A stretch of DNA of 64,000 nt from Rotaria macrura (Eukaryota > Rotifera > Eurotatoria > Philodinida > Philodinidae): assembly GCA_900239685.1 (NCBI GenBank), contig OENT01000071.1:1-64000 (forward strand), given 5' to 3'. The notes beneath the pieces are model-generated. The model did no database searches. It worked only from the letters and a program-made list of their open reading frames with translations, and was not told the DNA's origin. Position 1 is the first letter of the stretch; each line of letters begins with the position of its first letter. The position numbers and the translations under genes were made by a program. Below are positions 49,421 through 62,251 of the stretch, in pieces.

Positions 49421-52400
49421 TTATTTGTCACCGTCGTTATGTGTTTGTGATTCCATGATTTCATTTGATGTCGTTTCATCAACTCCTTGATGTTGTTCTT
49501 CATGAACTGTTGCACTAGCTTCATTTCCATCACCACCTGATGTCATGATCTCTTGAGCATTTGTATCGGTTTTTGCTTTGGATTTTTCTTTCGAGTCAGG
49601 TTTTTTACTTTCAGCCTTGTCAGAAAACAAGAAAGATTTTCTATTTGTTTTTGCTCATCATGAAATAAGATTGAGTCATACTTTAGCTGCAACGCCACCT
49701 GATTTATGATGAGCATTGTCGAATGAACCTATTTTCGATTTAGCATTCCATTGTAATTTTTGATTTGAAGCCTATGAAATCAACATAAGAATGCATATCG
49801 AAGTAAAAACAAGTTCAAAATCACAAGGGTATTCAGTTATTTGCATATTTTTTCCAAGAATATATCTAGAGAATTTTAGTTTTATTAGACTTTTTAATTA
49901 ATTACCTTGGTAGTAGTAGTTGCTGCTGCTGCTGCTTTGTTTGCTGATTGTTGAACTGAGCTTGCTTTAGATGTAGTCGAATTCCATTGTGGTTTACCAC
50001 TAGAAGCCTGGAATATAAATATATAATTTAATATAGATAATTACTATTTTCAAAAGAAAAATAGGCATAGGGAATTTGTGTACGGCTCATTAGAGAGAGA
50101 GAGAGAGAGAGAGTAAGAGACAGATAAGAAAATATAATTATCACTAAAAATAAATAGAAAAAAGCATGTGGTAATTCATGTATGTTAGTAGAGAATTCAA
50201 ACGTCTACCAAACGTTCAGATGTCGGTGATTGAATTGGTGGAAGAATCTAAATACGAATAGAAATGAATGAAATAATTTAATAGAAGTTTTCTATGAGAA
50301 CAAGATTGATCTTAGACCAGGTGTACTTGAGCTTTCAACATTTTCGAGTGGAAAATTTAATTATGAAGCCATTAGGGAATCTGACAGTCTCTGTGGATAT
50401 TTATTTTATACAATTAATCCTTTTTTGCTGTTCGAAATTGTGCAACAGTCCTCAGTATTATTATCTATGTGAAATACTTTCTTTTCATGAATATTAACAC
50501 AATGACATATTCAATACCTCGAAAAGTCAACTTCTATTTATAGAAATATATGTTTAACGAGAATAACAAGAGACTCTAGTTTAGAATGTGAAATACTGAA
50601 GTTTCGAATCATCGTATAAACAAAGATAAACAGCATGGTAAACCGATCTATTCAACAAATGATTATGTTGTTAATGAAAACTTCGATTTCAAAAGCTACA
50701 AAATTGAAAATCGATTTCTTTTTTTTTTTATTTAAAAAAGGATTTTGTCTAGAAAAATATTTACTTGATAGTTCGATAGAACATAGGAATCATTTCCGAT
50801 AGATGTTTGTCTTACGGGATGAATTTGTTGCTGTTTCATAAATTGAAAGAATAAAATGGCATTGAATACAATTATCAAGTGTATGTACTCGAGTTGGATA
50901 TGACCAATTCCAACAATCAATATTGGAAATAGGTTGAAACTTAAATAAACATAGATTCAAGGTGTCATTATTAAAAACACAAAACTCAAGATTCATACAT
51001 GTGTTCGACGTTTCATTTGTGATTGATATTCATCATTTGTTTCCACTATAGGACTAGAAGTATTCAACGTTTCTTCATGAATTACTGATGGTTCTAATGT
51101 CTGAATAAAGTCGAACAGTTTTAGAAACGATGTTTTTTCGTTCGTCTTTAATACCAACTTTGATAATAGTTTGCTGTGAACGTTGATATGATCTCGAATC
51201 ATCTTGGCAAGTATCAATCGATGATTTTGGATTAAGAAAAAACGATTTCTAAATGAAATATTCCAAAAAATCTATAAGATCTTGTATTTTGAATAAACAT
51301 CTATCGAAAGTTATGCATGAGATGCATCGAGTCTTAGAATACTTAATTTTCTGATGTTTCTATTCAATTTGTTTTAATCATTATATTTTGATTATATTCA
51401 ACAAGTAGAAAAAATCACTACGATGACATGAGTCGAAATACCACCGCTACTAGTTGAAATGGGAATAAATACATGAGAAGATGATAGCCCGACGTTAACT
51501 CTGTCAGAAACATTATGAATTTTAATAAAAAACATCATTTGAGGTCAACATGTTTGACCATCTTCATTGAAATATATGCATCTTTCAGATCAAATTTATG
51601 GAAAATGTTTTTCGTTTTTTCTCTGTTTATGGGTTTGCGATCACGCATCCTTAAGTTCTCTCGGTAAATCTTTATTCTATACACATAATTGTTTTTGTTT
51701 GAAACAGCATGTCAAGATGGAGGGCATGACTTAGTTCTTTTTTTTTTGTATAAAGCTTGACTTTATTATGTATGCAGCCACTTATATAAATTGGTGTCCA
51801 GTTCTAGAGCGTCTTTGTTTGAGTCATTGAATTTGGCACATTTTTCTTCCACATACAATCTAACAATTTTGAACAAAGGGCGAAGTCATGCTTCGCATCT
51901 TAACATTCTTTTTGAAACAAAGACAATTAAATGTGTAGAATGAAGACCCACTGAGAACTTTTGTATACCAAAGATGTTTTTTTGACTCTTATTTGGTGAA
52001 TATCTGCCCTAAACGTCATGATAAAAGACTGAAATTTTTATCGTAATCTCTCCAATATAGTCGCAACATATCCTGAAAATTTCATGGAATTTGCATATAC
52101 TACATGAACTGAGTTCTAAACGAAGGGGAGTATTATTGTTTTCCAGTACTTGTATTCAAATAATTTTTATCTTTCTTCGTCGTCACGAAAATACTAGTAT
52201 GTTTGATTGAAAATAAAAATACTAGTAGTTATGCTAATGTGGCCTAGTTACAGCATGGACTTTCGTTTGTTTGTAAACAATAGTTACGTAAAATTTTCTT
52301 GAAAGATTTTACTTGGAATGAAATCAGTGCGTACCTGTTGTTGCATTTGTTGTTCAATTGACAATGATCGTGACCTTGATGAAACAATCTTGAAAGATAA

Positions 52401-55400
52401 AATAAAATTTTTTTTTCAATTATAGAAAGTTTCATGTGTTTTATTTCCATTACATGATCATTCCAATTATCAATCGTTGATTTAACATTATCAAAATGAA
52501 TCATGGTAGGTTGTTCATATATGTTACTAGTTAATGAATTTTGTTGTCTGATATTATCTGACCATGTATCAATATGTGAATGTGACTCAACATGTATAGG
52601 CTGTGTGTATACTTTTTTATTTCGTTTCATAGACTTGCTTGAAACATTATTCCAAGTATCTAATGTAGATTTTCCAATAATATTTGTTGGTTGATGTACA
52701 TCAATTCTTTTGAATTGTGTCTTAATTGGTTCCTGAAAAAAATTCTTATCGTATGAGAATACAATTTTTAATAATTCAATTTACATTCAAATTCCAAGTC
52801 TGAATAGTTGGCTTTGAATCAATAAAAATACGTTGTTGATTTTGTATGGGACTCAATGATTGATATTGTTTTGTTGTTTGACTTTTATTCCATGAATGAA
52901 TGGTTGAGTTAGCTTCAATATGAAATGGTCGAGATGTTCGAGAAGAATTCTAATTAGAAACATGAAAATTATATACATTAGATACTTAAAAGATAATAAA
53001 ACAGAATCATACCAAAAGAAATTGTTGATTGTTACGTAACAACTCTTGAGATTGATATGTATTTAATTTTGATTGTGCTTCAAAATAAATGGGTCGATGT
53101 AAAATCTGTACATACAGTTAGAAAAGAAAATAATTTCATTGATTAATCTTCTTTTACTTCGATATTATTCATGGGCTTTTTATATTCGTTATTCCAAGTA
53201 TTAATCGTTGGTTTTACATGTGAAAGTTCAATGGATGGATTAGAAAGTAATTTTGATCGACGTAGAGATGCATCCTTATCAGATATAACGAAGAATGGTA
53301 GATTCTAAATATATAGAAAAATGAATACTTCTGATGATGGTTTGAGCCATGTATTAATTTTTGATCGAGTATTGGCATGTATCAAATTATTTGTTTCTTC
53401 AGATATTGTATTTCTTTTTATAATTCGATTACTATTATTCCAAGTATTGACTTTTGCATGTGCTTGAACATGAACTGGTTTATGAATAAACTTTTCAAAA
53501 GAAAATTTTTAGTTTGCTTTTTTAGGTGATTTTTCAAAACAAGTAGTTCTACCAGTGCTCTTGCTGATGAAGCCGATACTTTCTTCGAAGATGATTGCCA
53601 AGTATCGATACGAGAACGAGCGAAAACATGAAATGGTTGATTTTTAATCTAATATATATGACATAGGAATAAATGAATTAACTTTCTCTTTTGTTCATTT
53701 TTATTTAATTACAGTAGGACCACTCGATTGACCAATAGATTCTTGTAATTGTTGCCATGAATCTATTTTCGATCGGGCCATTACATGTATCGGATGATTC
53801 ACAATGTTTTTCTATTGAATTGATAGGATATTGATTTAAAACGATGAATGCATAATTACTATTTACTTTTTTTACGATTCGTCCTTGTCGTACTGTTGAC
53901 CAAGTATCGATTTTACTCTGTACATTAATATGAACAAGAGGATTGTTAATCTAATTAAAATGAAAAGTTGAAAATCAAATATAAATCCTTTAAATGCAAA
54001 CCATTCGATGAACATGATCATTATCACGTCGAATATTGGACATCCATGTATCGATTTTTGATCGAGCTTGAATATTATGTATCGGTTGATAGATAGATTT
54101 CGGCGATGGTAAAAGATGACTTTCTGTTTCATCACGCCATGTATCGATACGAGAACGAGAATTTATTTGAATTGGATAGCTAATCAAGTTCTTCAAATAA
54201 AACAAAATAGTAAATTATCTTAGTCGATAAAAAAAACGCTTTTCTTTTTTTTTGTAAACACTACTTTTGGATGATGAATAGTTAAGTTTTCGTGTACGAT
54301 TGGGACACTTGTTGATCGTTGTATTTGATTCGTTTTTGTTTGCCAATTATCAATGACAGAATGTGCATGAATATGAAGTGGTTTATGCAAAACTTTTAAT
54401 TGATTATTTGACTTTGCTATTAAACCATTCCAATTATCAAGACGACTTCGACCAAGTATGTGCAATGGTTTATTAATCTACAAAAAAATGAATAGAGAAC
54501 AAAGATCATGATAATTAGATAGAATTCACCGTACAGGTGATAGACTATGACGTCGTCTTCGATGTAGAGACTCGTTGCGCCACGTATCTAAACTAGTTTT
54601 ACCGAGTATATGAAGCGGATTATGAATCAAGTGATTTCTTTTAGGTCGAGAATTCGGCTGGAATGTTTGCCAATTATCTATACGGCTTTGACCGATAATG
54701 TTTACTGGATTATGAATCTATAAAAATAATGACTTTAATTAAAAAAAACGGATTACTCGCTTGGCGATGATTATTACCTCCGTAGCACTACGAGATCTAC
54801 GAACTGATGTTACTGTTTGCCAATTATCAATTCGACTTTTTGCATGAACTTGAATCGGGCGATGTATTAGATGAGTTTTAATAGGCTTAGGTTTTGTTTC
54901 TGATGTTCGCCAAGTATCGACACGGCTCTGTCCAACAATATGAACAGGTTGATGAATCTATAAATGATAAAATAATCGTCTTCTTTTTTTTTATAGAAAA
55001 AGACTCAACGCTATACTTGAGTACGATCATGAACTCGTCGACTTAATGAATCTGCATGCCATGTATCGATACGACTTTTTGCTTGAACTTCTACGGGACG
55101 ATTTAGTAAACGAGTTTTAGTCGTCTGAGGTTTCCGATCGAATGTTTGCCATGTATCGACTCGACTTTGTCCAATAATATGAACAGGTTTATGGATCTAA
55201 CGAACAAAACAAATCAATTATTCTATCAAAATACGAAAAACTATCTGTGAAGAATACTTCTAAAGCACTGTGAGCTCGTCGCGATGGGAAAGTTGTTTGC
55301 CATGTATCGATTCTACTTCTACCTTGAACTTGAATAGGACGATTGATCAATTGATTTTTATTAGAATGTGCTATTTTTTCTGATGTTTGCCAAGTATCTA

Positions 55401-58400
55401 CACGGCTTTGCCCAACGATATGAATAGGTTTGGAAAACTAAGAACACTAGAAATCAATTGCAATGATACAAGAAAATAGTGATTCATACTTCAGTAGCAC
55501 TATGAGCTCGACGACGTAGCTTAGCAACTTGCCATGTATCGATACGACTCTTAGCTTGAACTTGAATTGGATGATTTATAATTGTTTTCTTCTTATAATA
55601 TGATATCTCTGTTGGTTTTTGCCATGTATCAATACGACTTTTAGCTTGTACTTGTATTGGACGATTTATTATAGCATTTCTAGTTGTTGGAAGTGTTCGT
55701 TCGTATGTTTGCCAAGTATCAATTCGACTTTGACCAATAATATGAACTGGTTTATGAATCTAATTGAACCAAATCAAATAAATTTTGTAGGCAACAAAAC
55801 TCACTAAGACATACTTCTGTAGCACTATGAGCTCGTCGTCGTCGTCGTTTTAATCCTGTTGTTTGCCAAGTATCAATACGACTTCGAGCATTGACATTGA
55901 GTGGCTTATGAATCTACATAGAAAACAATGTATAAAAATAAACATTGTATACCATAGACCATTAAGCATAGAATTACGTAAGGTAATTGTCGTCGCCTTG
56001 TTTGATCGGTTGAACTTTTAAGCCAACTATCAACTTTACTTTTTCCGATGATTTCAATAGGTTTATGAAGAACCTTAATAAACAAATATTTAAGTATTTA
56101 GTAACAGAAACAATGTTCACAATAGTACTTTCGAAGTATCAGATAACGTATTCGTTTGCAATCTTTGCCATGTATCAATTCGACTTTTACCTTCAATTTG
56201 TATTGGTTGATGAAAAATCTAATCATACAAAGATAATGTCTAAAAGAATTCGAGGTCATATCCAATTAACATAAATTTTCATCTAGACTACTACATTCCA
56301 TTGAAATATGCAATGAAGAATTCTGATCTTAAACTATGATAGGTAATACATTATTCTCGAGTTAATCAACAAACTGTCAAAGAAAATGATGATCGATTCA
56401 ACTTGGAAATCAATTATCTCAAGATGGATGGATATGTACGTAAGGATTTTCATTGAAATGTTTACTATTTATTAATATGACTCTGCTACTAGATTATTAA
56501 ATCGAACAAAGAATCATACCCTTCGTAATTGTGATTTCTCTTCATATTGTTGCTTTCTCCATGTATCAATACGACTTCGAGCTTCAATAACAAGAGGTTT
56601 ATCAATCTAATGCAAAACAGATGATTAGAGATCAAAGTTATTCGCTGTCTATTACTGTTCTTTTTATAGGATGTTGTCGAAGCCAAGTATCAATTCGACT
56701 TTTCCCTTGCACTTGTATTGGTTTATGAACAATCTTTAACGACATTAAAAAAATATATGTAAAACAACGAAAACAAAAAGCATTTGTCTTATTCTTTTCA
56801 TACACGTTGAAAATTAGCCGTCGGATGTATGTAATCTTTTCTCCATGTATCGATTCGACTGTGTCCAATAACATGTAAAGGTTTATGAACAACCTAAAAG
56901 AAAATCAGTGTCTTTTTACAAAAACAGAAATTCAAAATAAACTTGACTTACTTCAAATGCACTATGAGCTGTACGTCGAGGTGGCTTTAACCAACTATCA
57001 ATTTTACTCTTACCAGTTATTTGTACTGGTCGATTAATAATCTTTTCAAAAGGCAAGATTTTAAAATATAATTTTTTTCCAAGAAGAAGTAAAACGATAT
57101 GATTCTTACTCGTGCACTTGTACTTCTTGATCGAATCGATAATTTTAACCAAGTATCAATACGTGTTTTACCATGAATTTCTAATGGTTTGTTAACTATT
57201 TTGATGTTTGATACACGTTCATTGTACGGTCTTTTCAACCATGAATCAATTTTAGGTTTAACTTCGATACGTTTCAAATAATTTTGAAAACTTCGAGACG
57301 TGCCAGGTACTAATAAGCCATCGTTCCATGTATCATACGGTTTTGGATCATAGAATGTTTTTGAAACTTTTAAATGATGTCGTGTTATTGGATGTCGACG
57401 ATAGGTTCTATTCCAACAATCGATACGTGCAACAGCATATCGAATTTTTTTCCAAGCAAGTTTTTTTTGTATTGCTTTATTTGGAATAAATTTCAAAAGT
57501 TTTTGACGATCAGCAGGAATATCAATTGTTGAATCTCGGTAGAGAATCAATGGTGGTTCATGAGATATGGCACGGTTATGTTTTAATTTTAATTTTAATT
57601 TTCGTATTGGTAATTGAACACTTTTCGGTCGGATACGTTCATCAAATGAATTAACTCTTGAATAATGAATAGTATCATCTACATATTCACACACAGCATG
57701 AAGTGCTCGATTGAAAAGTAAATATTCCATAGATTTTTCTGATACCTAGACAAGGAAAATAGAAGATTTACAATTCATAGTACAGAATGAAATAAAAATA
57801 AAAAACAAGATTGTCTTTTACATTATCAAACGATAACTGCATTGAATTATACGGTAATACTTGTTCGGTAGGTTGATCTTCTTGAAATTCTCTTGATGAG
57901 TACATTGCATATGCACGTGGAAAATCATCATTGAATGTCTTTGCACGAAGCTATAAATGAAATGAGTCAACATGAATACTTGTTAGATACTATTCGAAAG
58001 TTTGTACCTCTTTCAAAGATAACTTAGTTGATTGATAATCTAATACTTGTTCAGGTTCATTGTATTCATTAAATTGATTTGTTTCATAGGTTACATATTG
58101 TTTTTCGAAATCATGATCGTAGATATCGGGATGTAGCTAAGAAAGAAAGAAATTTACGTGTAATAAATTTAATTCATAAAATTTACTTGTTCAAAAGAAT
58201 ATTTCGTTGGATCACGATCAAATATTTGCTCGGATTCATTCATTTCATTCAATTGATTAGATAAATATTCTACATGTTGTTCATCAAAATCGAGATTATA
58301 AACATCTGATTGGAGCTATTAATCAAGATTTAAATATAGTAGAGATAATTACAATTGATCTATTTTAATATTTACTCGTTTAATAGAATATTTCGTTGGA

Positions 58401-61400
58401 TGACGAACTAATACTTTTTCAGATTGATGTAATTCATGTATTTGATTGGATGTATATTCTGCACGTTGCTTATCAAATGTAGGATTGTAAATATTTGATT
58501 GAAGCTAAAACAATGAAAGAAAATGAATTCAAAAATCAGAATGATAATTGTGACAGTTTCTTTTACTTGTTGAAACGATAATTTTGTTGAATCATAGTTT
58601 AATATTCGTTCAGGTTGATAATATTCATCATATTGATTTGTTTCATAGAGAGCATATTGTTTCTCAAAATCAAGTTCATACACATTAGGTTCAAGCTAAA
58701 AACGTAAGACATTGGATTTCATAAGTTACTTTATACATGTGTTTCTGTTTCTGTTTCTATTTTTAAATCTACATACTTGTTGAGATGAATATTTCGATAA
58801 AGGATCATCAAATATTTGTTCTGGTTGTTGATTTTCATTGAATTGTGTTGAAAAACATTCTGCATATTGTTTTTCGTAATCCAAATTATAAGTTGATGGA
58901 TGAAGCTATAAACAAAAATTCATTTTGCATTTATAATCATCAAAAGTAAAAATTGAACGATATTCCAAAATATGGTCAAGTTTGTTGTCTGAAACTGAAT
59001 GAGAAATGATTGTTTTAGAATATTCATTTTCTTATATAGTTTCATTTGAAACATAAAGTTTTAGAAGTCTGATTTCAATACACTACTAGTTGGATACTCG
59101 TAAAGGAAAGACTAAATGAACTTTTTTGCATCATAGTACATAGTAGAACGATAATTTACTTGCTTAAAAGATAACTTTGTTGATTCATAATCTAATGCTC
59201 GTTCGAGTTGATGAGATTCATCTAATTGATTTGAATTATATTCAGCATATTGTTTTTCATAATCAGAATCATATATAGTTGGATGAAGCTTTACAATATG
59301 TATTATGAAAATATGTGTTAATTTAAAAATAGTACACGAAAAAGAATTTACCTGTTCATACGGTAAAGGTTGTTGTTCATAATTGAATGTTTGTTCTATT
59401 GGATTATGTTCATTGATTTGTTTCGGTATAAAAGTTGCATATTGTTTTTCATAATTCAATCTATATGTTGTACTCGAATCAATCTAAGGTGAAAAGTTTC
59501 GCTGATTATATTGAGTTTAATAGGAACACGAAGGTGTCATTTTACCGTTTCTGTTGGATAAATTTCGGATGCTTTTGGTTGAACACAATCCAATTCAAGT
59601 TCAGTTAAATATTGTTCTTGAGCTAAGTAATAGTGAAGTGGTGTTGGTATCTAAGAAAAGAAGAAAAATATATTCAATCGTGATATGAAGACGTGTATTT
59701 GGTTTTTGGCTTTTATGGAGTAAATGCGTATTGAATAATTTTTGGTGAAGAATCATCGTGGTACTTGTCAGTGCAAGGAACTTGGATTGTCTCATTTTCG
59801 AAAGGGTTACTTTAATTTTTTTATACTATGATTAGAATAGTCTTCATACTAACTTCAGGAGATTGCCGTTCAACAATTTCATGTATAGTTTGAAGTTTTG
59901 GCACAGATTCTTCAATAATCTAAAGAGGATATAATAAAAACCAACAATCATTGATAAGAACAATAGATTATTACTTGAATTTGTTCTGGTGGTGGCGTTG
60001 GTTGTGTTTTAAGTTCCCGAGTAACAGTAACAGTTCGACTAGTTTGTTCTATTTCAAATGGTCTAGTAATAATTTCAATTGTTGATTCTTCGGGTGAACT
60101 AACATCAGTACGAACTTGAACAACTCCTTGATGTTTTGTATATGTTCTATCGTATGTTTCAATAATTGGTTCTTCTCTATCTTTAAATTTTAAACCTTTA
60201 TTATAAATTTTGATATCGCCACCACGAGATTGATAACCACGATTCCATGAATCAACTTTTGCACCAATAACTTTCTTTCCTTTAATTACTTTATTAGATT
60301 TTACAGGCGTTTGAATTGTTTCATAGTCGATTTTAGATTCAATCGGAATTTCTTCTATTTCTTCGTTTATTCTAATTATTGGTCTTGATTCAACGATCTA
60401 GTAGAAATAGTTCATATACAAGATGAAAGTGTAAACATTCAATTCATTATACTTCTACAATTGACGGAATTTCTCTTTCGATGATTCGTTTTTCTTGTGG
60501 TACAACAACGGTATCATAATGTTCGACGATAATTTCACGCATAGGTTTTGATATTGGATCACTTTGAATGCGAATCTCTTCAAATTCTACTCGAGGTCTT
60601 CGTTTCTCAATAATTGCCTCATCACTTTTAATTATCTAGAAAAGATTTAACTTCATGTTGTTTTCTTTTTTTGGAAAATAACATTTCATCGATATTTACT
60701 CGTATTGGTTCTCTTTGTTCAATGATTGTTTCAGCCTCTTTAGCATGTGGCCGCCGTCGAACAGTACGAATAGTTTCTGTAATTTCAGTTGTTGTTAGAG
60801 GTATGGGGGGCGGTGGTGGGGGTGTTGGTGATACTGATTCCGGTGGTTGAGGCGTTGGAAGACGATGGTGATGATGGTGATGCTCTTGAACAATGATGTG
60901 TGGTGGTTGCGGAGGAATAAAAGGACGGGCATGAATGATCTGTTGTGGTTGTGCGTATATGGCCGATGCTGGAATAATAGATTGTTGTTGATAGAAAACG
61001 ATTGGTATTGCTGTCGGACCACCAGCAACCGGAACTATAGCTGGAGCAGTTATTTGCATTGGGGTTGTCAGGATCTACCGAACGAAAAAATTAAAGGAAG
61101 TTAATAAAAAGAAACATAGCAATGAAGCTTCAGGATACATTGTGAAAGCTTTTTCTTGGACAAGCATACACGATTGAGTGCAACAAGTTCCGTTTCTGTC
61201 GAGATTTTTTATATGAAATTTTAATCATATTGATAAAAAATGATGAAATTTAATCGAAAACATTAGAAATTCTTCTTCTATGTTTGTTCTGAAGTTCGAC
61301 TGACAGTTCTAATGAAACTTCCAAGCATAGAATAAGGAATCACAGAATCTTACCGGTGGTTTTTCATCATGAATGATTGATGCACGTTGATGATGAACTG

Positions 61401-61871
61401 GAATAATACGCTCTTGAATCACATTTCGTCTACTTGGAGTTGTTATTTGCTCATCATGATCACGATCATAATAATAATTATATCTTTTATAGGATAAGGG
61501 TGAATATGAATGTAATGTATCATTTTGTTGAGTAACAAATTCTGAATTATCATCATATGGTGAAGTAGATGATATCGATGGCGATTGAGTTTGACAAAGA
61601 ATGAGTTGTTTCGACGCACCACTTACAAGATAATCTGATAAATCATTTAAATGAACTCGACGATGAAGTAGTGTTGTGTTTCTTGGTGTCTTAAAAATTT
61701 ACAAAGAAACTTGTAATTTCATTCTTGTTATTTGTACTCTTGTATTACCTCGTCGGCATTGTCTATTGTTTGTGTATAATGTAGGGCATGATTCGTTTCA
61801 TTTGAATTTGATAGTGGTAAAGGTTTCGTAGAAATAATATGATGTATATGACGATAATTATCATTAGACAT
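49421..61871 (-). CDS. Giant tau/MAP2-type microtubule-associated protein with about 40 amplified repeats
   Basis: It starts MSNDNYRHIHHIIS at 61871 (an in-frame stop lies upstream with no acceptor between) and ends at 49421. By my estimate it encodes about 2,400 residues in about 45 exons, almost all phase 0. Order: a Pro/Gln/His-rich head (61871-60700); acidic exons 60635-60453 and 60397-59975, the second holding AKVDSWNRGYQSRGGDIKI; eight 42-residue units (59483-57822); exon 57745-57110 with the first run of W-type units; and the main W-unit array to 52.44 kb. A degraded tail follows (KSSIDTCQD, SNIDCWN), then tau-like repeats at 50007-49682 (KPQWNSTTSKASSV; KLQWNAKSKIGSFDN then AHHKSGG). 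The last exon, 49615-49421, has KSKAKTDTNAQEI, like the tau segment after its last repeat. Family members bind along microtubules through 31-32 residue repeats. The function of the W-type units is inferred. Confidence 0.85.
49682..50007 (-). repeat. Canonical tau/MAP2 microtubule-binding repeats, C-terminal
   Basis: Two phase-0 exons, 50007-49906 and 49771-49682, each encode one repeat of 30-34 residues. The second reads KLQWNAKSKIGSFDN followed by AHHKSGGVAAK, keeping the S-K-[IV]-G-S-x-D-N and GG features of tau-family repeats. The first (KPQWNSTTSKASSVQQ) shares its lead-in, K-x-Q-W-N, but has lost the core. The next exon's KAKTDTNAQEI matches the segment after the fourth repeat of tau. 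Confidence 0.85.
50008..52370 (-). other. Long introns and scattered small exons near the 3' end of the MAP gene
   Basis: Small exons with good acceptor and donor signals are seen at about 50248-50210 (ILPPIQSPTSERL), 50834-50770 (QQIHPVRQTSIG), 50942-50890 (FQPISNIDCWNWSYPTR), 51110-51000 (TLEPSVIHEETLN), 51245-51170 (KSSIDTCQDDSRSYQR) and 52389-52335 (IVSSRSRSLSIEQQMQQ). Three contain decayed W-type or related units. Between 51.25 and 52.30 kb lies an intron of about 1 kb without exon signals. Confidence 0.6.
50093..50113. repeat. (GA)n microsatellite in an intron of the MAP gene
   Basis: About ten uninterrupted GA units (plus strand) within the intron between 50008 and about 50210. Confidence 0.9.
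52440..57430 (-). repeat. Array of W-type tau-like repeats (S-[RK]-[IV]-D-[TS]-W)
   Basis: At least 35 units of about 31-33 residues. The consensus is I-[HN]-[KR]-P-[IV]-x-[IV]-x-[GA]-[KQR]-S-[RK]-[IV]-D-[TS]-W followed by a basic, variable tail. Examples are NRPVQITGKSKIDSW, HKPLHVIGHSRIDTW, HKPVHIIGQSRIDTW and NHPIQVQAKSRIDTW. Exons carry one, two or three whole units and begin at the same point of the unit. Units decay toward the 3' end (AKVNTW, PTINTW, SKLNTY, STIHSW). Introns between them are mostly 60-70 bp. Confidence 0.9.
57822..59483 (-). repeat. Second array: eight 42-residue units, one per exon
   Basis: Each exon is about 126 bp, phase 0, and follows the pattern L-x-P-x-[IV]-Y-[DN]-x-D-[YF]-E-K-Q-Y-A-x-Y, then NQ-x-[DN]-E, then E-[QR]-x-L-[DN]-Y, ending with K-x-S-F-x-Q. 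Examples are DSDYEKQYAEYNSNQLDE and ELDFEKQYALYETNQYDE. A more degraded unit may lie in the preceding exon (59650-59545, HYYLAQEQYLTELELD). Aromatic and charged positions are regularly spaced. I know no family with this unit. Confidence 0.88.
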
Positions 61872-62251
61872 TATTATGTGATAATGTCAAAAGAAAAATG
61901 TTGTTTCAACTGAATAGATGCTTATGAAAGAATGAGAAAGAATAAACAAGCAACAAAAACATATGAAATGTTGCTAACAACAACATATTTAGACCACCTA
62001 TGGAGTTATAAAATTGATTGAATATTCGATTTAGAAAAAAAAAGAATTATAATGAGCCGTACACAGGTGGAAGGAGATGTTTTCAAAAGAAAAATATTAG
62101 AAGCAAGATAATATCAAAACATCTTAGTTTTATCATGATTAATAATGAAAGATACGTCGAATTTTGAGTTCGACTACTGATGAATGATGAGAGATTGTGT
62201 CAAGTAGAATCAAGAAGAGATGAGAAAAAAATAGAATGAATATTATTTTAG
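61872..62251. other. Interval between the MAP start and the upstream gene
   Basis: 380 bp, AT-rich. The minus strand has a TTCAG acceptor-like site about 40 nt before the ATG at 61871. It could be the promoter of the MAP gene, or an intron linking it to the Ser/Thr-rich exons upstream (see findings). Confidence 0.5.
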
